Notes: generated from the letters alone by a model not told the origin. Shown: positions 1-7,681, numbered from the stretch's first letter. The stretch: 64,000 nucleotides of DNA from UBA6022 sp036382575 (GCA_036382575.1 DASVHL010000033.1:8465-72464), one strand, 5' to 3'. Translations and numbers: made by a program.

Positions 1-188
1 AAAACAATCTGTCGCAACATGCGATCACGTGTCGCTGGGTCAACATCGTTCGACTCCAGCCCTAACGCCAACTGACGAACAAGTGCAAGCGGCGATTTAA
101 GTTCATGGGAAGCAGTCACCAAAAAAGGCAGGTCGCTCGAAAGTAACCCGCCCACTTGATTGTTTGTTTGACCCTTACTCCCCTTCAT
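1..188 (-). CDS. Histidine kinase, N-terminal part (runs off window)
   Basis: Translating the minus strand from the ATG at 188 gives a frame containing SHELKSPL, the H-box of a sensor histidine kinase. The phospho-accepting histidine is at residue 28. The rest of the dimerisation domain and the ATPase domain lie beyond position 1. An in-frame TAA five codons before this ATG closes the frame, so the kinase has only about 25 residues before its H-box and no room for a membrane or sensor domain. It starts 41 nt after the stop of the membrane-anchored protein at 230-889 and may work with it. A TAAAAT -10-like box lies 9 nt before the ATG. The family call is secure; the input signal is unknown. 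Confidence 0.8.
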   Translation of the reverse strand, partial: MKGSKGQTNNQVGGLLSSDLPFLVTASHELKSPLALVRQLALGLESNDVDPATRDRMLRQIV

Positions 189-229
189 CCTACGTCTATT
201 TTAGCACGGAGGAGAGTGATCAGCAGCGA

Positions 230-889
230 CTATTGATTGAAGTTAATCGTCTTGATGATATTCTCAAAGTCTGGCTTGAACGTATCAGCGTCCGTACGGA
301 CAGTCACAGTTTTATCGCGTACCTTAAAGACGACAGCTGCACCACGAATATCTTTGCTAAAATTACCGTCAAAACGGATAGCCGTATTGCCATTAGCACT
401 GAAATCGCTCGTACGAAGGTCACCCTTCTTTACACGGGCATCATATTCCTTAACGACTTTGTCGTAATCGGTCTGCTCGATAACCACACGCAGGCTAAAC
501 TGCTGCTTCTCAGAGACTGGAGGTACAGTAATCGGGTTCAAGTATGCTTGGTATTCGCCGCCTTCCGCTACATCACGAGCAATGTAGACGCTCCATGTCT
601 TTGGATAGTCAAAGATAAGACGTCCATAATCATCTGGGCCAACGAACTGTCGGTTCGGTTCCTTTTCACGGTTAGCAAATTTTACCGCTTCGATATCAGA
701 TTGATCTTTACGAGCTTCCGCTACAGCAAGCTTCACCTTGCCGTCAACGTTTGTCTTTTGCTCGGTAAAGTTCACGTATGCCCAAATCGCTAGTGAGCCC
801 GCTGCCAAAAACAGAACGCCAAGAAGGATAATCGTAATGAGCGAGCCGCTGACCGCGCCGCTTTCGTGTTTATGTTGTAGATTATTCAT
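230..889 (-). CDS. Membrane-anchored hypothetical protein with extracytoplasmic domain
   Basis: A 219-residue protein with a short polar N-terminus, one hydrophobic segment at about residues 17-39, a charged linker, and a soluble domain of about 150 residues. The domain resembles the small PsbP-like lipid- or membrane-bound domains common in CPR genomes, but I cannot assign it to a named family. The N-in, C-out topology suggests an exported domain tethered to the membrane. It lies 14 nt after the methyltransferase and 41 nt before the kinase, yet has its own strong promoter (897-925) whose -10 box is 7 nt from the ATG. No catalytic motif is visible. Confidence 0.7.
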   Translation of the reverse strand: MNNLQHKHESGAVSGSLITIILLGVLFLAAGSLAIWAYVNFTEQKTNVDGKVKLAVAEARKDQSDIEAVKFANREKEPNRQFVGPDDYGRLIFDYPKTWSVYIARDVAEGGEYQAYLNPITVPPVSEKQQFSLRVVIEQTDYDKVVKEYDARVKKGDLRTSDFSANGNTAIRFDGNFSKDIRGAAVVFKVRDKTVTVRTDADTFKPDFENIIKTINFNQ

Positions 890-896
890 ACGGTGT

Positions 897-925
897 ATTA
901 TACTTACGCTTCTCCGGTGTGTAAA
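897..925 (-). promoter_or_regulatory. Sigma70-type promoter, leaderless, for the 219-aa protein
   Basis: On the minus strand, TTTACA (920-925) and TATAAT (897-902) are separated by exactly 17 nt. Only 7 nt lie between the -10 box and the ATG at 889, so the transcript should begin at or next to the start codon. There is no Shine-Dalgarno sequence. The promoter sits inside the 3' end of the methyltransferase gene. Confidence 0.75.
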
Positions 926-1422
926 GCAGCAAATTGGTAGAGATAGTACGCCCCAGCCTTCTTGGTTGGCGTTTTGCCTGGCACAGCGAAGCCATAACTA
1001 ATAAAAGATAGTGGTTTCGCCAGACGAATCGCCTCTTGTTCAACTTTTTTAGCCATCTTGGTGATATCGCGCGATTCGCCAAAAACATACACGACAGTTG
1101 TTTCTTCTGGCAGATGAACCATCCAAAAATCCGCCAAATGGGTTGAGATTAACGGATTGCTGCGTGACAGTATGCGACTAATAAAAACGAGGATAGGATT
1201 CAGTTCGTAACCAATTGCCCGAGCTCCGCGATGCGCTGCTTCGCGGAGCACTATGCCGTCGCCAGACCCAATATCAACTAATGTATCCGACGTTGTCAGT
1301 GGATAAAGTTGGTCTAGCGCTGTAGCGAGTTCGCGTTTGCGACTAGGGACATATGGTGCGCCTCGAAACACGACTAGGCCGAACAGACCAGCAATAATCA
1401 CCAGCGGCCATAGCCACCACAT
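904..1422 (-). CDS. Class I SAM-dependent methyltransferase, membrane-anchored
   Basis: A 172-residue protein. Residues 1-20 form a hydrophobic N-terminal anchor. They are followed by LVDIGSGDGIVLREA, the glycine-rich SAM-binding motif I of class I methyltransferases, and an acidic residue in GYELNP that should bind the ribose (motif II). The fold resembles short membrane-linked methyltransferases of the lysine or FkbM-like type, but the substrate cannot be read from sequence. The start ATG overlaps the xseB stop by 1 nt (TAATG), which implies translational coupling with xseBA. Confidence 0.75.
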   Translation of the reverse strand: MWWLWPLVIIAGLFGLVVFRGAPYVPSRKRELATALDQLYPLTTSDTLVDIGSGDGIVLREAAHRGARAIGYELNPILVFISRILSRSNPLISTHLADFWMVHLPEETTVVYVFGESRDITKMAKKVEQEAIRLAKPLSFISYGFAVPGKTPTKKAGAYYLYQFAALHTGEA

Positions 1423-1631
1423 TATTCTGCCTCGTTAAATTTTTTCTTGAGGACCGTAATATTATTTTTCATAGCAAGTAAGTCGGCTTCTATTTCCGCT
1501 GCTAATTTTTCAGCTGCAGCAAATTTATCAATCGCCTGTTCAAGTTCAAATTCATCCCCGTCAAACCACGCAACTAGTTCATTTAGTTGAATTGTCTTCT
1601 CGGCTATACTGGCATTACTTTTGTTTGACAT
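1422..1631 (-). CDS. xseB: Exodeoxyribonuclease VII small subunit
   Basis: A 69-residue helical protein matching the XseB family in length and pattern, with a first helix around LNELVAWF and a second around LEQAIDKFAAAEKL. Several small subunits bind each XseA to form exonuclease VII, which degrades single-stranded DNA from both ends into oligonucleotides. The start lies 17 nt inside the 3' end of xseA and the stop overlaps the next start by 1 nt, as expected for a tightly coupled operon. Confidence 0.9.
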   Translation of the reverse strand: MSNKSNASIAEKTIQLNELVAWFDGDEFELEQAIDKFAAAEKLAAEIEADLLAMKNNITVLKKKFNEAE

Positions 1632-2712
1632 CGATTACCTCCGCTGTTATTACTATATCGCTTTTTTCAATTTCTATCTGGTTTCCGGCAGTCATATCAC
1701 CACGGATAATAGCATAGCCACGCTGTAGAACCTTACGTGGATCTAATTCAGTTAGAACACGCCGAATGCCAGTTAGTTGACTTTCGTTACGATCATATTG
1801 ACGTTCAATCGCGCGCAGAGCGTCCGCCAATTGATATTGCAAGTTCTGCTTACCGGTATCAATCGCCTGATCAATCCGTGGTAATAGCCCCTGTACTTGT
1901 CGACGAACACCACGAATTATTTCGTGACGATCTGGTACCAAGATCTGCGCGGCATTACTCGGCGTTGCCGCTCGTACATCCGCCACCATGTCAGCCAGAC
2001 TCACATCAACTTCATGCCCAACCCCAACCAACGTTGGCACGCGACTCGCCGCGATTTCTCGCACTAATAGCTCATCGTTAAATGCCGACAAATCATCCGC
2101 GCTTCCCCCACCGCGAATAATCACAATGACTTCTGGCAGAATTTCCTGTGCATTGAAATATTTTAATGCACCAATCATCTGATCTGGCGCAACAGCGCCC
2201 TGCACCTGAACCGATGCAACTTCAATATTTAGTCCACCCCATCGGTCATCGAGAATCTTAATAAAATCAGCGTAACCGGCTGCTTGTGTACTGCTAATGA
2301 CCGCGACGTGATGCGGTAACGGTGGGAGTGAACGCTTGCGCTCAACTGCGAATAATCCCTCTTTGTCTAACTTCGCTCGCAGTAGCTCGAAACTTTTCTT
2401 AAGGCTTCCTTCGCCGCTTGGTCGCACTGCACGAACCGTCAAACTAAACTTGCCCCACGGTGTCAGCTTCGGTGTTGCGGTCACAATCACTTTCATGCCA
2501 TCTTCAATTGGCACACGCAGTTGCCAAACAGTCATAAAACAATTGACACTGCCGCCAGCATCTTTGATATCAAAAAAGACATACTTACCCTGATTAACCT
2601 TAAAGCTCGCGACTTCACCCTCAACTTCAATACTCGGATACGCATATTCGAGTGTTTGGTTGAGTGTAGCGATAAAGTCGCTAACTGTTAATTGGGGGAC
2701 GTTTTTTTCCAT
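1615..2712 (-). CDS. xseA: Exodeoxyribonuclease VII large subunit
   Basis: A 365-residue protein, shorter than the 400-456 residues usual for XseA. An N-terminal OB-fold covers about residues 1-95. The catalytic domain includes the conserved segments VISSTQAAGYADF, VIIRGGGSADDLSAFNDE, and VGVGHEVDVSLADMVADVRAATPSNAA, which carry the acidic and basic residues of the nuclease. A coiled-coil region follows, then a short C-terminal domain ending in the typical VLQRGYAII. It is the catalytic subunit of exonuclease VII. Its start overlaps the upstream membrane protein gene by 32 nt. Confidence 0.93.
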   Translation of the reverse strand: MEKNVPQLTVSDFIATLNQTLEYAYPSIEVEGEVASFKVNQGKYVFFDIKDAGGSVNCFMTVWQLRVPIEDGMKVIVTATPKLTPWGKFSLTVRAVRPSGEGSLKKSFELLRAKLDKEGLFAVERKRSLPPLPHHVAVISSTQAAGYADFIKILDDRWGGLNIEVASVQVQGAVAPDQMIGALKYFNAQEILPEVIVIIRGGGSADDLSAFNDELLVREIAASRVPTLVGVGHEVDVSLADMVADVRAATPSNAAQILVPDRHEIIRGVRRQVQGLLPRIDQAIDTGKQNLQYQLADALRAIERQYDRNESQLTGIRRVLTELDPRKVLQRGYAIIRGDMTAGNQIEIEKSDIVITAEVIDVKQK

Positions 2713-3724
2713 ACTTTATAATCGCGTGTTGATAAAACAAATAACCTAATCCGATTGTACCCAGTAGTAAAATAACCCGGGCGAGCAAGATACCGGCAAT
2801 TGCCGTTCCCTGCGCCAGGCCGGCAATCGCCAAAAATGCCACCATAATCGCTTCGTATGCACCGGCACCACCTGGCGTCACTACGAAGAATCCAGCCATT
2901 GAGGCTACCCCGTAGGCAATCAATACTGGTGCAGGATTCACCGATACGCCCAATGCCCAGAATGCAATCAAGAATAATCCGACGTCTGCGAGATTAAACA
3001 CTAATCCCCATAAAAATGGTCGGATCAATATCCGTTTGTCGGCACGCAAAGCCACGTAGTCGTGATGTAGTTCATCAAAATACTCATTCACTTGATCTTT
3101 ATCGAGTACTTTTCGTTTGCGTCCAAACGTCACTTTACGCACAAGCGTATTAACCGTTCGTGTTGTCCAGCTTGCGAACCATGTCATACGTTTAGTGCTG
3201 CTCATGACAAACACCGCCGCAACCATCACGCTTATCATGCCGGATGCCAAAATAGAGCTAACCAAAATGATCCAACGGTTGATGCCGCCATCAATTGTCA
3301 CGATCAAAACTGCAATCAACAGTAGTGCAATAAATGATGCAAAGCCCATTGAATATCGCACCACCTGTGCCATAGTCGAACGGCCGGCTGATACGCCGTA
3401 ACCACCCAGTCGCCATCCCATATACGAAATACCGCTCACGCCACCACTTGGCAAAACGTGATTCACAAAATTCATTTCAAGCGCCATGCGCGCCAGACCA
3501 AGCGGCGCGATATGATCAATCGCTTTCTTGCCGCGTAAATATGAAAACATCATTTCCCCACCGGCGTAATAGACCAACAATTGTCCAGGAATCAACAATA
3601 ATAATATCCAGATGTTAACTTGCTCGAGAAGTTGCCAGGCGCGTACGAGTTCGTGTCGCGAAAAAAAGATAATCACGGCGATTAATACGAGAGTAATTGT
3701 GCTCAACCATGCGCGAAAAGACAT
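2681..3724 (-). CDS. Flippase-like / lysylphosphatidylglycerol synthase TM-domain protein (UPF0104)
   Basis: A 347-residue polytopic membrane protein with about eight hydrophobic segments. The features fit the UPF0104/AglD2 family (transmembrane part of MprF): an N-terminal segment, the HVLPSGGVSGISYMGWR region, and FFVVTPGGAGAYEAIMVAFL near the C-terminus. Family members are implicated in flipping or modifying lipid-linked molecules; no synthase domain is attached here. I chose the ATG at 3724 because a TATACT box lies 6 nt upstream. A longer frame reaches 3856 but would run through the divergent gene. It heads the operon with xseA, xseB and the methyltransferase. Confidence 0.82.
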   Translation of the reverse strand: MSFRAWLSTITLVLIAVIIFFSRHELVRAWQLLEQVNIWILLLLIPGQLLVYYAGGEMMFSYLRGKKAIDHIAPLGLARMALEMNFVNHVLPSGGVSGISYMGWRLGGYGVSAGRSTMAQVVRYSMGFASFIALLLIAVLIVTIDGGINRWIILVSSILASGMISVMVAAVFVMSSTKRMTWFASWTTRTVNTLVRKVTFGRKRKVLDKDQVNEYFDELHHDYVALRADKRILIRPFLWGLVFNLADVGLFLIAFWALGVSVNPAPVLIAYGVASMAGFFVVTPGGAGAYEAIMVAFLAIAGLAQGTAIAGILLARVILLLGTIGLGYLFYQHAIIKYGKKRPPINS

Positions 3725-3746
3725 ATAACTAGTATATACTACAGAT
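3725..3746. promoter_or_regulatory. 22-bp divergent promoter with shared palindromic -10 box
   Basis: Only 22 bp separate two divergent ATGs. The centre is the perfect palindrome AGTATATACT (3731-3740), which reads TATACT on both strands (3735-3740 plus, 3731-3736 minus). Each hexamer stands exactly 6 nt from its own ATG, so both mRNAs should be leaderless. The -35 regions would fall inside the opposite coding sequence and match the consensus poorly. RNA polymerase can occupy only one direction at a time. Confidence 0.7.
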
Positions 3747-4916
3747 ATGTATATTGCGATTTTGGGACGACAACCAGCACTCGGTATGGCCGAGCTTGAA
3801 CATTTATATGGCGGCACGAACACCGCTTGGTTTTCTGACGATACCGCAACCATCAAGACTGACGAACTTTCTATTGAACAATTAGGTGGTACACAAAAAG
3901 CTGGACGCGTCGTGATTGAGCTCCCTGCGAGCGATTGGCACCGTGTCAGCCAAAAGATCGTCCAGGCCTATGTCCAAGCCTGGTCAGGTTTTGAAGGTAA
4001 AATTACCCTTGGTATTAGCGTCTACGGTTTCCCGATTGATGCCCGTGAAGTGCAAAAAACCGGCATTATTCTCAAACAAAAGCTTAAAAAACAAAACGTG
4101 AGCCTGCGTCTTATTCCTAATGCAGAACCAGTTTTAAACACTGCAACTGCACACCATAACAAACTAGGTCTATCGAACAATAAAGTTGAACTCATCGTTG
4201 TCAAAAGTGGTAATGGTAGTATTATTGTCGCCGAAAGCACCGGTGCACAAAATATCACCGCCCTGGCAAAACGTGACCAAGAACGCCCAAAGCGCGATGC
4301 CTTTGTCGGTATGTTACCACCAAAACTTGCCCAAATGATGCTCAACATGGCCGTGCCGTCAGGTACTTCCCATCTTCGTGTCCTTGATCCATTCTGTGGC
4401 ACTGGTGTTATCCTTCAGGAAGCTGCGTTAATGAATCACGCGGTCTACGGAACTGATCTTGCTGAGAAAATGGTCAAATACTCTCAAGCTAACCTTGAAT
4501 GGCTAGCTGATACCCATCATCTGACTATCGATGCGACTGTCCACGGTGGCGATGCGATGGACACTAAATGGCAATCACCAATTGATGCCGTCGTTTGCGA
4601 AAGTTACCTTGGTCAGCCGTTTAGCGCACCCCCTTCTCCTGCTAAACTAACTGATGTTCGTAAAAACTGTAATTACATTATCAGTACATTTCTAAAGAAT
4701 ATCGGTTCGCAAATTGCGCCTGGCACACCGCTATGTGTCGCCGTTCCCGCCTGGAAGAGCATTAACAACGACTTCACTCACCTACCGCTCGTAAATGATG
4801 TGGAATCTCTCGGCTACGAACGCTACGATTTTAAGAATATCGAACACAAAGAACTCCTCTACTTCCGCGAAGACCAAATCGTGGCCCGCGAACTGCTTGT
4901 ACTAATAAAGACATAA
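3747..4916 (+). CDS. Trm11-like RNA (guanine-N2) methyltransferase
   Basis: A 389-residue protein. The N-terminal 180 residues have the THUMP-like arrangement of Trm11/TrmG10 proteins. The segment RPKRDAFVGMLPPKLAQMM and the SAM-binding motif LDPFCGTGVILQEAA follow, the hallmark of this tRNA N2-methylguanosine branch. The usual motif IV (DPPY) is replaced by CESYLGQP at about residue 285, so catalysis or substrate may differ. Transcription starts at a TATACT box 6 nt before the ATG, with no Shine-Dalgarno. It converges on the lipoprotein gene across the palindromic element at 4922-4972. Function is inferred from the family. Confidence 0.75.
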   Translation: MYIAILGRQPALGMAELEHLYGGTNTAWFSDDTATIKTDELSIEQLGGTQKAGRVVIELPASDWHRVSQKIVQAYVQAWSGFEGKITLGISVYGFPIDAREVQKTGIILKQKLKKQNVSLRLIPNAEPVLNTATAHHNKLGLSNNKVELIVVKSGNGSIIVAESTGAQNITALAKRDQERPKRDAFVGMLPPKLAQMMLNMAVPSGTSHLRVLDPFCGTGVILQEAALMNHAVYGTDLAEKMVKYSQANLEWLADTHHLTIDATVHGGDAMDTKWQSPIDAVVCESYLGQPFSAPPSPAKLTDVRKNCNYIISTFLKNIGSQIAPGTPLCVAVPAWKSINNDFTHLPLVNDVESLGYERYDFKNIEHKELLYFREDQIVARELLVLIKT

Positions 4917-4921
4917 AGATA

Positions 4922-4972
4922 GCCAGGTCTCCGTAAAAACCTGGCTGATCCAGGTCATTATGGAGACCTGGC
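4922..4972. repeat. Nested four-arm palindrome between convergent genes
   Basis: Perfect 11-bp arms GCCAGGTCTCC (4922-4932) and GGAGACCTGGC (4962-4972) enclose a second hairpin, ACCTGG (4939-4944) and CCAGGT (4950-4955). All four arms share the CCAGGT/ACCTGG core, so alternative pairings are possible. On the minus strand the inner hairpin is followed by TTTTTA, which would make it a terminator for the lipoprotein gene. It starts 10 nt after that gene's stop. Confidence 0.7.
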
Positions 4973-4982
4973 GATCCTTGCG

Positions 4983-5534
4983 CTACTTGGCAGGCTGCAT
5001 AGGCTGTCGGCAAGGAACAAATTTGCCAAGGTCATATTCCAGCGTTTCGCCTTCGGTAGCCTTACCTTGACCTGGCTTTACTTTATAGAGAAGCTCCTCG
5101 CCATGGCTCTTTTTCGATGGATCGTACGGAAGCTGCTCACCCTCCTGTTTACCACCCTTTTCGGTACAGAACTCCGAATGGTATGCAAGTAGCGCCCAAT
5201 CAGCCATCTGCTCTCCGAGGTCTTGAACGAATTGTACACGCAACTCGAGAACCTGAGCACATTTCACTCCCGACTTCTGGAAACGGTATGCGATCGCTTT
5301 GTCCAATTTCTCGCATTCATCAAGCATAGAATCCGAGGGACCGACGTTACTTTTTGTGCTTTCGGTAGGCTCAGGTTCGAGTGTTACCCAAGTCGTTTGC
5401 GTCGGTTTAGGCATACTACCCTCACCTACAACGATCTTAGCATCGACAACTCTCGGTGTCTCTGGTGCTGGCATAGAGCAAGCAGTCAGTAGTAATAGTG
5501 CAGCTGCAACACATAGGTTAGGTACGAACTTCAT
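4983..5534 (-). CDS. Hypothetical lipoprotein
   Basis: A 183-residue protein with a short positive start, a hydrophobic segment and the lipobox LTAC, which places the lipidated cysteine at residue 19. It is therefore predicted to be secreted and anchored to the outer face of the membrane. The mature part is polar, begins with a Pro/Thr/Glu-rich linker and holds four more cysteines. No known domain is recognised. The ATG at 5534 is chosen over an upstream in-frame one because AAGGAG precedes it at good spacing and the lipobox then falls at the normal distance. It has its own promoter (5579-5607). Confidence 0.75.
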   Translation of the reverse strand: MKFVPNLCVAAALLLLTACSMPAPETPRVVDAKIVVGEGSMPKPTQTTWVTLEPEPTESTKSNVGPSDSMLDECEKLDKAIAYRFQKSGVKCAQVLELRVQFVQDLGEQMADWALLAYHSEFCTEKGGKQEGEQLPYDPSKKSHGEELLYKVKPGQGKATEGETLEYDLGKFVPCRQPMQPAK

Positions 5535-5578
5535 GACATACTCCTTAATACAAGGTTGGACATTGCGTTTGTATGTAT

Positions 5579-5607
5579 ACAATACGCCTATTTTGTATTT
5601 ACGTCAA
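5579..5607 (-). promoter_or_regulatory. Promoter of the lipoprotein gene
   Basis: On the minus strand, TTGACG (5602-5607) and TATTGT (5579-5584) stand 17 nt apart. The leader is about 38 nt and carries an AAGGAG ribosome binding site. The remaining intergenic DNA up to the rpmA promoter (5608-5684) is AT-rich and shows nothing else. Confidence 0.6.
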
Positions 5608-5684
5608 TTTAAGTATTTTATATGAATATATTCGCACCTATCAGCTCGGCCGAAACATTATTTTATGAATAGACATCCCACCCC

Positions 5685-5713
5685 TTGACGAAACACGCAA
5701 ATTTAGCTACAAT
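5685..5713 (+). promoter_or_regulatory. Promoter of rpmA
   Basis: TTGACG (5685-5690) and TACAAT (5708-5713) are separated by 17 nt, a near-consensus housekeeping promoter. The leader is about 30 nt and contains AAGGAG just before the rpmA start. Confidence 0.8.
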
Positions 5714-5751
5714 TGAACAGATTGATTTTAGAAACTATAAGGAGTTAACCT

Positions 5752-6024
5752 ATGTCACACGTTAAAGCAGGTGGTTCAAGTAAGAACATCCACAATAACG
5801 CCGGCCAACGCCTTGGTGTGAAACGCTTTGGTGGCCAGAAAGTTCGCACTGGCGAAGTTTTGGTTCGTCAAACTGGCTCAACTAAGGTTGCTGGTCCTGG
5901 TACATTTATCAGCAAAAACTTTACTATTCACGCTGCCGTTGATGGCGTTGTGTCATTTGGTAAGGTTAAAAAAGGTCACTTCACTGGCAAAACTGTGCCT
6001 CGCACACAAGTCAGCGTTAAATAA
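5752..6024 (+). CDS. rpmA: Ribosomal protein bL27
   Basis: A 90-residue protein with the bL27 core RLGVKRFGGQKV. Its N-terminal tail, MSHVKAGGSSKN, reaches the peptidyl transferase centre of the 50S subunit. There is no Firmicutes-type N-terminal extension needing cleavage. The gene is monocistronic, with its own promoter and a hairpin terminator. Its usual partner rplU lies about 40 kb away at 45801-46109. Confidence 0.96.
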   Translation: MSHVKAGGSSKNIHNNAGQRLGVKRFGGQKVRTGEVLVRQTGSTKVAGPGTFISKNFTIHAAVDGVVSFGKVKKGHFTGKTVPRTQVSVK

Positions 6025-6037
6025 TTACGCTGTATAA

Positions 6038-6066
6038 AAAATACTCCGCATCTCGCGGAGTATTTT
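6038..6066. terminator. Bidirectional terminator between rpmA and the small hypothetical gene
   Basis: Arms AAAATACTCCGC (6038-6049) and GCGGAGTATTTT (6055-6066) form a 12-bp stem with a 5-nt loop. T-rich tracts follow on both strands (TTATTT on plus, TTTTTTAT on minus). It overlaps the stop codon of the minus-strand gene. Confidence 0.85.
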
Positions 6067-6322
6067 ATTTGTCGTAATAGAATTCTGGTCCTGTCGAGGT
6101 CGCGCTATCGTCAGCTGCTTTTGGTACCTCATCAATGACTTCGTGCACTATATGCATATTCCTACGCTTAGTTAGCGCCTTGATGCTCACTATTTCATCT
6201 TTTACATACTGTGGCACCTCAATTGGACGACTTGCCTCTATTAGGCGCAGCTCTTCCTTGAGCTGCTTATCGCGCTGCCATGCATCAATACGTACAACAT
6301 TAGACTTTTCGTTATTGTTCAC
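6065..6322 (-). CDS. Small hypothetical protein, third gene of operon
   Basis: An 85-residue, charged, soluble protein of unknown function. A longer in-frame reading from 6460 would overlap the upstream gene by 149 nt. The GTG at 6322 is preferred because GGGAG lies 7 nt upstream and it overlaps the preceding stop by only 11 nt, a typical coupled start. The N-terminal half is rich in Arg/Lys/Glu and probably helical; the C-terminal end is acidic. No motif is recognised. Its stop codon lies in the terminator stem. Confidence 0.6.
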   Translation of the reverse strand: MNNNEKSNVVRIDAWQRDKQLKEELRLIEASRPIEVPQYVKDEIVSIKALTKRRNMHIVHEVIDEVPKAADDSATSTGPEFYYDK

Positions 6323-7166
6323 GACGAATCTCCCGTTGAAATGATGGTGAACGTAAGATTCGATTAGCAGCTTCACGGTGTTGGCCAACAGTGGCGTTTT
6401 CGTCAGTTTGACCATCTTCGGCTGATGGATCCCACTGGCCAGAAATTTTACGCCATGCATATAGCGCTACAACATCTCGACTATTCATCACTTTCGCGCC
6501 AGGAAAGTTAGGTTTTTTCATTTCGTTTCGCTGCATACGTTCTGGTAAATCGCCTAGGTAAGCATCTACCTTTTCGCGAAGATACGCTGTTACCGAGTCA
6601 GCTGCCGCTTCACTGCTACGCAAGGTCTCTATGAGAGCATGCTTGTCGCTCGGCAAGCCATCTGGTAAATCTTTCAGCGCATCGGCGATGACATCCATAA
6701 GTTGTGGGTCTTTTGTCCCTGCTGCTTCAAGTTGGTCAATCGAATACTCTGTCTTAAGTTCAAGATTCTTTTCCGACTCAGGCGTCACTACTGCTGCATT
6801 TTCAACAGAATAACCATTGCGTTCATCTAGCTCAATGTCAGTATTATACAAATTATCGTATTTATTCAGTTCATTATCAGCAGAAGCAATCTCATTGTCT
6901 ATGCGTCGACGCGTAAATGGGTCTTCGCTATCGGTTGTTGCAATAAAAACTTGATACTGATCATTATCTGCGTCATATACTGATACTTCTAAATCACCCT
7001 CATCGAATGAGAGGTGGTGCATATCCATCACTAACTTGGCGCCAGGGTCGCTATTTGGATCAACTGCCATATGAAGCGCTTGCCACTCCGCCTCTGTAAG
7101 GTCTATTTTGCGTAGCGGTGCCTTATCGGCAGACTCATGTGATGAGCCGGGAAATTGCTCACTCAT
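6312..7166 (-). CDS. Hypothetical soluble protein, second gene of operon
   Basis: A 284-residue acidic, hydrophilic protein with no signal peptide or membrane segment. The N-terminal third (PLRKIDLTEAEWQALHMAV) and a region with VSVYDADNDQYQVFI look folded. The middle is rich in Asp, Glu and Asn, and the C-terminal part is helical and Arg-rich. I recognise no family. It starts 2 nt after the stop of the 135-aa gene and its end overlaps the start of the 85-aa gene, so the three are made together. Confidence 0.6.
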   Translation of the reverse strand: MSEQFPGSSHESADKAPLRKIDLTEAEWQALHMAVDPNSDPGAKLVMDMHHLSFDEGDLEVSVYDADNDQYQVFIATTDSEDPFTRRRIDNEIASADNELNKYDNLYNTDIELDERNGYSVENAAVVTPESEKNLELKTEYSIDQLEAAGTKDPQLMDVIADALKDLPDGLPSDKHALIETLRSSEAAADSVTAYLREKVDAYLGDLPERMQRNEMKKPNFPGAKVMNSRDVVALYAWRKISGQWDPSAEDGQTDENATVGQHREAANRILRSPSFQREIRREQ

Positions 7167-7168
7167 AG

Positions 7169-7576
7169 CTACTGCTTACTTTCCATGTTAGGCGGTTGGT
7201 AAACAGAAACATCCTGAGCTAAGTCGTCGCCAAGACCAAGTTCACCTAGGCGACGTGTCACAACTTCAGATCGCTCGTATGGATCACGTTCGGCAGCAAG
7301 TTTTTGCTGTGCCTCAACAGATAGTGTCTCTTCGAGCACAGTCTTTTTTGGAAATGCCAACCGACCCTTAACCATTTCGGGTTTATGACCAACAACGGTT
7401 ACCTCGCGCTCTCTAATTGGCTGATTATGAGCGTCGAATGTGTCAACAGGCTTGGAAATATCCCAAATTGCCATCGAATCAATACGGCCATCGTCGCGTA
7501 ATACTAAAACTTCGTCGCCAACGGCTAGCTGATGTTCGATTTGTTGTTCGGATTGTCGTGTAAGTTGTTCAGTCAT
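7169..7576 (-). CDS. Hypothetical protein, first gene of operon
   Basis: A 135-residue polar protein. Residues 17-45 (AVGDEVLVLRDDGRIDSMAIWDI) read like a small beta-barrel of KOW or SH3 type, but this is only a resemblance. The C-terminal half is helical and ends in a Pro-rich tail. No function can be given. A possible promoter, TTGCTT-17-TATAGT, lies upstream on the minus strand, with the -35 inside the terminator of the response regulator gene. This is the lead gene of the three-gene operon down to 6065. Confidence 0.6.
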   Translation of the reverse strand: MTEQLTRQSEQQIEHQLAVGDEVLVLRDDGRIDSMAIWDISKPVDTFDAHNQPIREREVTVVGHKPEMVKGRLAFPKKTVLEETLSVEAQQKLAAERDPYERSEVVTRRLGELGLGDDLAQDVSVYQPPNMESKQ

Positions 7577-7627
7577 TTTTTTGTTTTTATCTTTTTTAGA
7601 TTATGTAATGACTATACCATAAGCGTA

Positions 7628-7657
7628 ATAAAAAAGCAACCCCTTACTAGGGTTGCT
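7628..7657 (-). terminator. Terminator of the response regulator gene
   Basis: On the minus strand, AGCAACCC (7657-7650) and GGGTTGCT (7642-7635) form an 8-bp stem with a 7-nt loop, followed by TTTTTTATT. Confidence 0.8.
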
Positions 7658-7681
7658 AAATTATACACGATAATCTTAAGA

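Noticed and set aside
164..793. A 209-codon plus-strand reading frame
   Set aside because: It lies opposite the membrane-anchored protein and the kinase start, has no ribosome binding site, and its composition is that of an antisense shadow.
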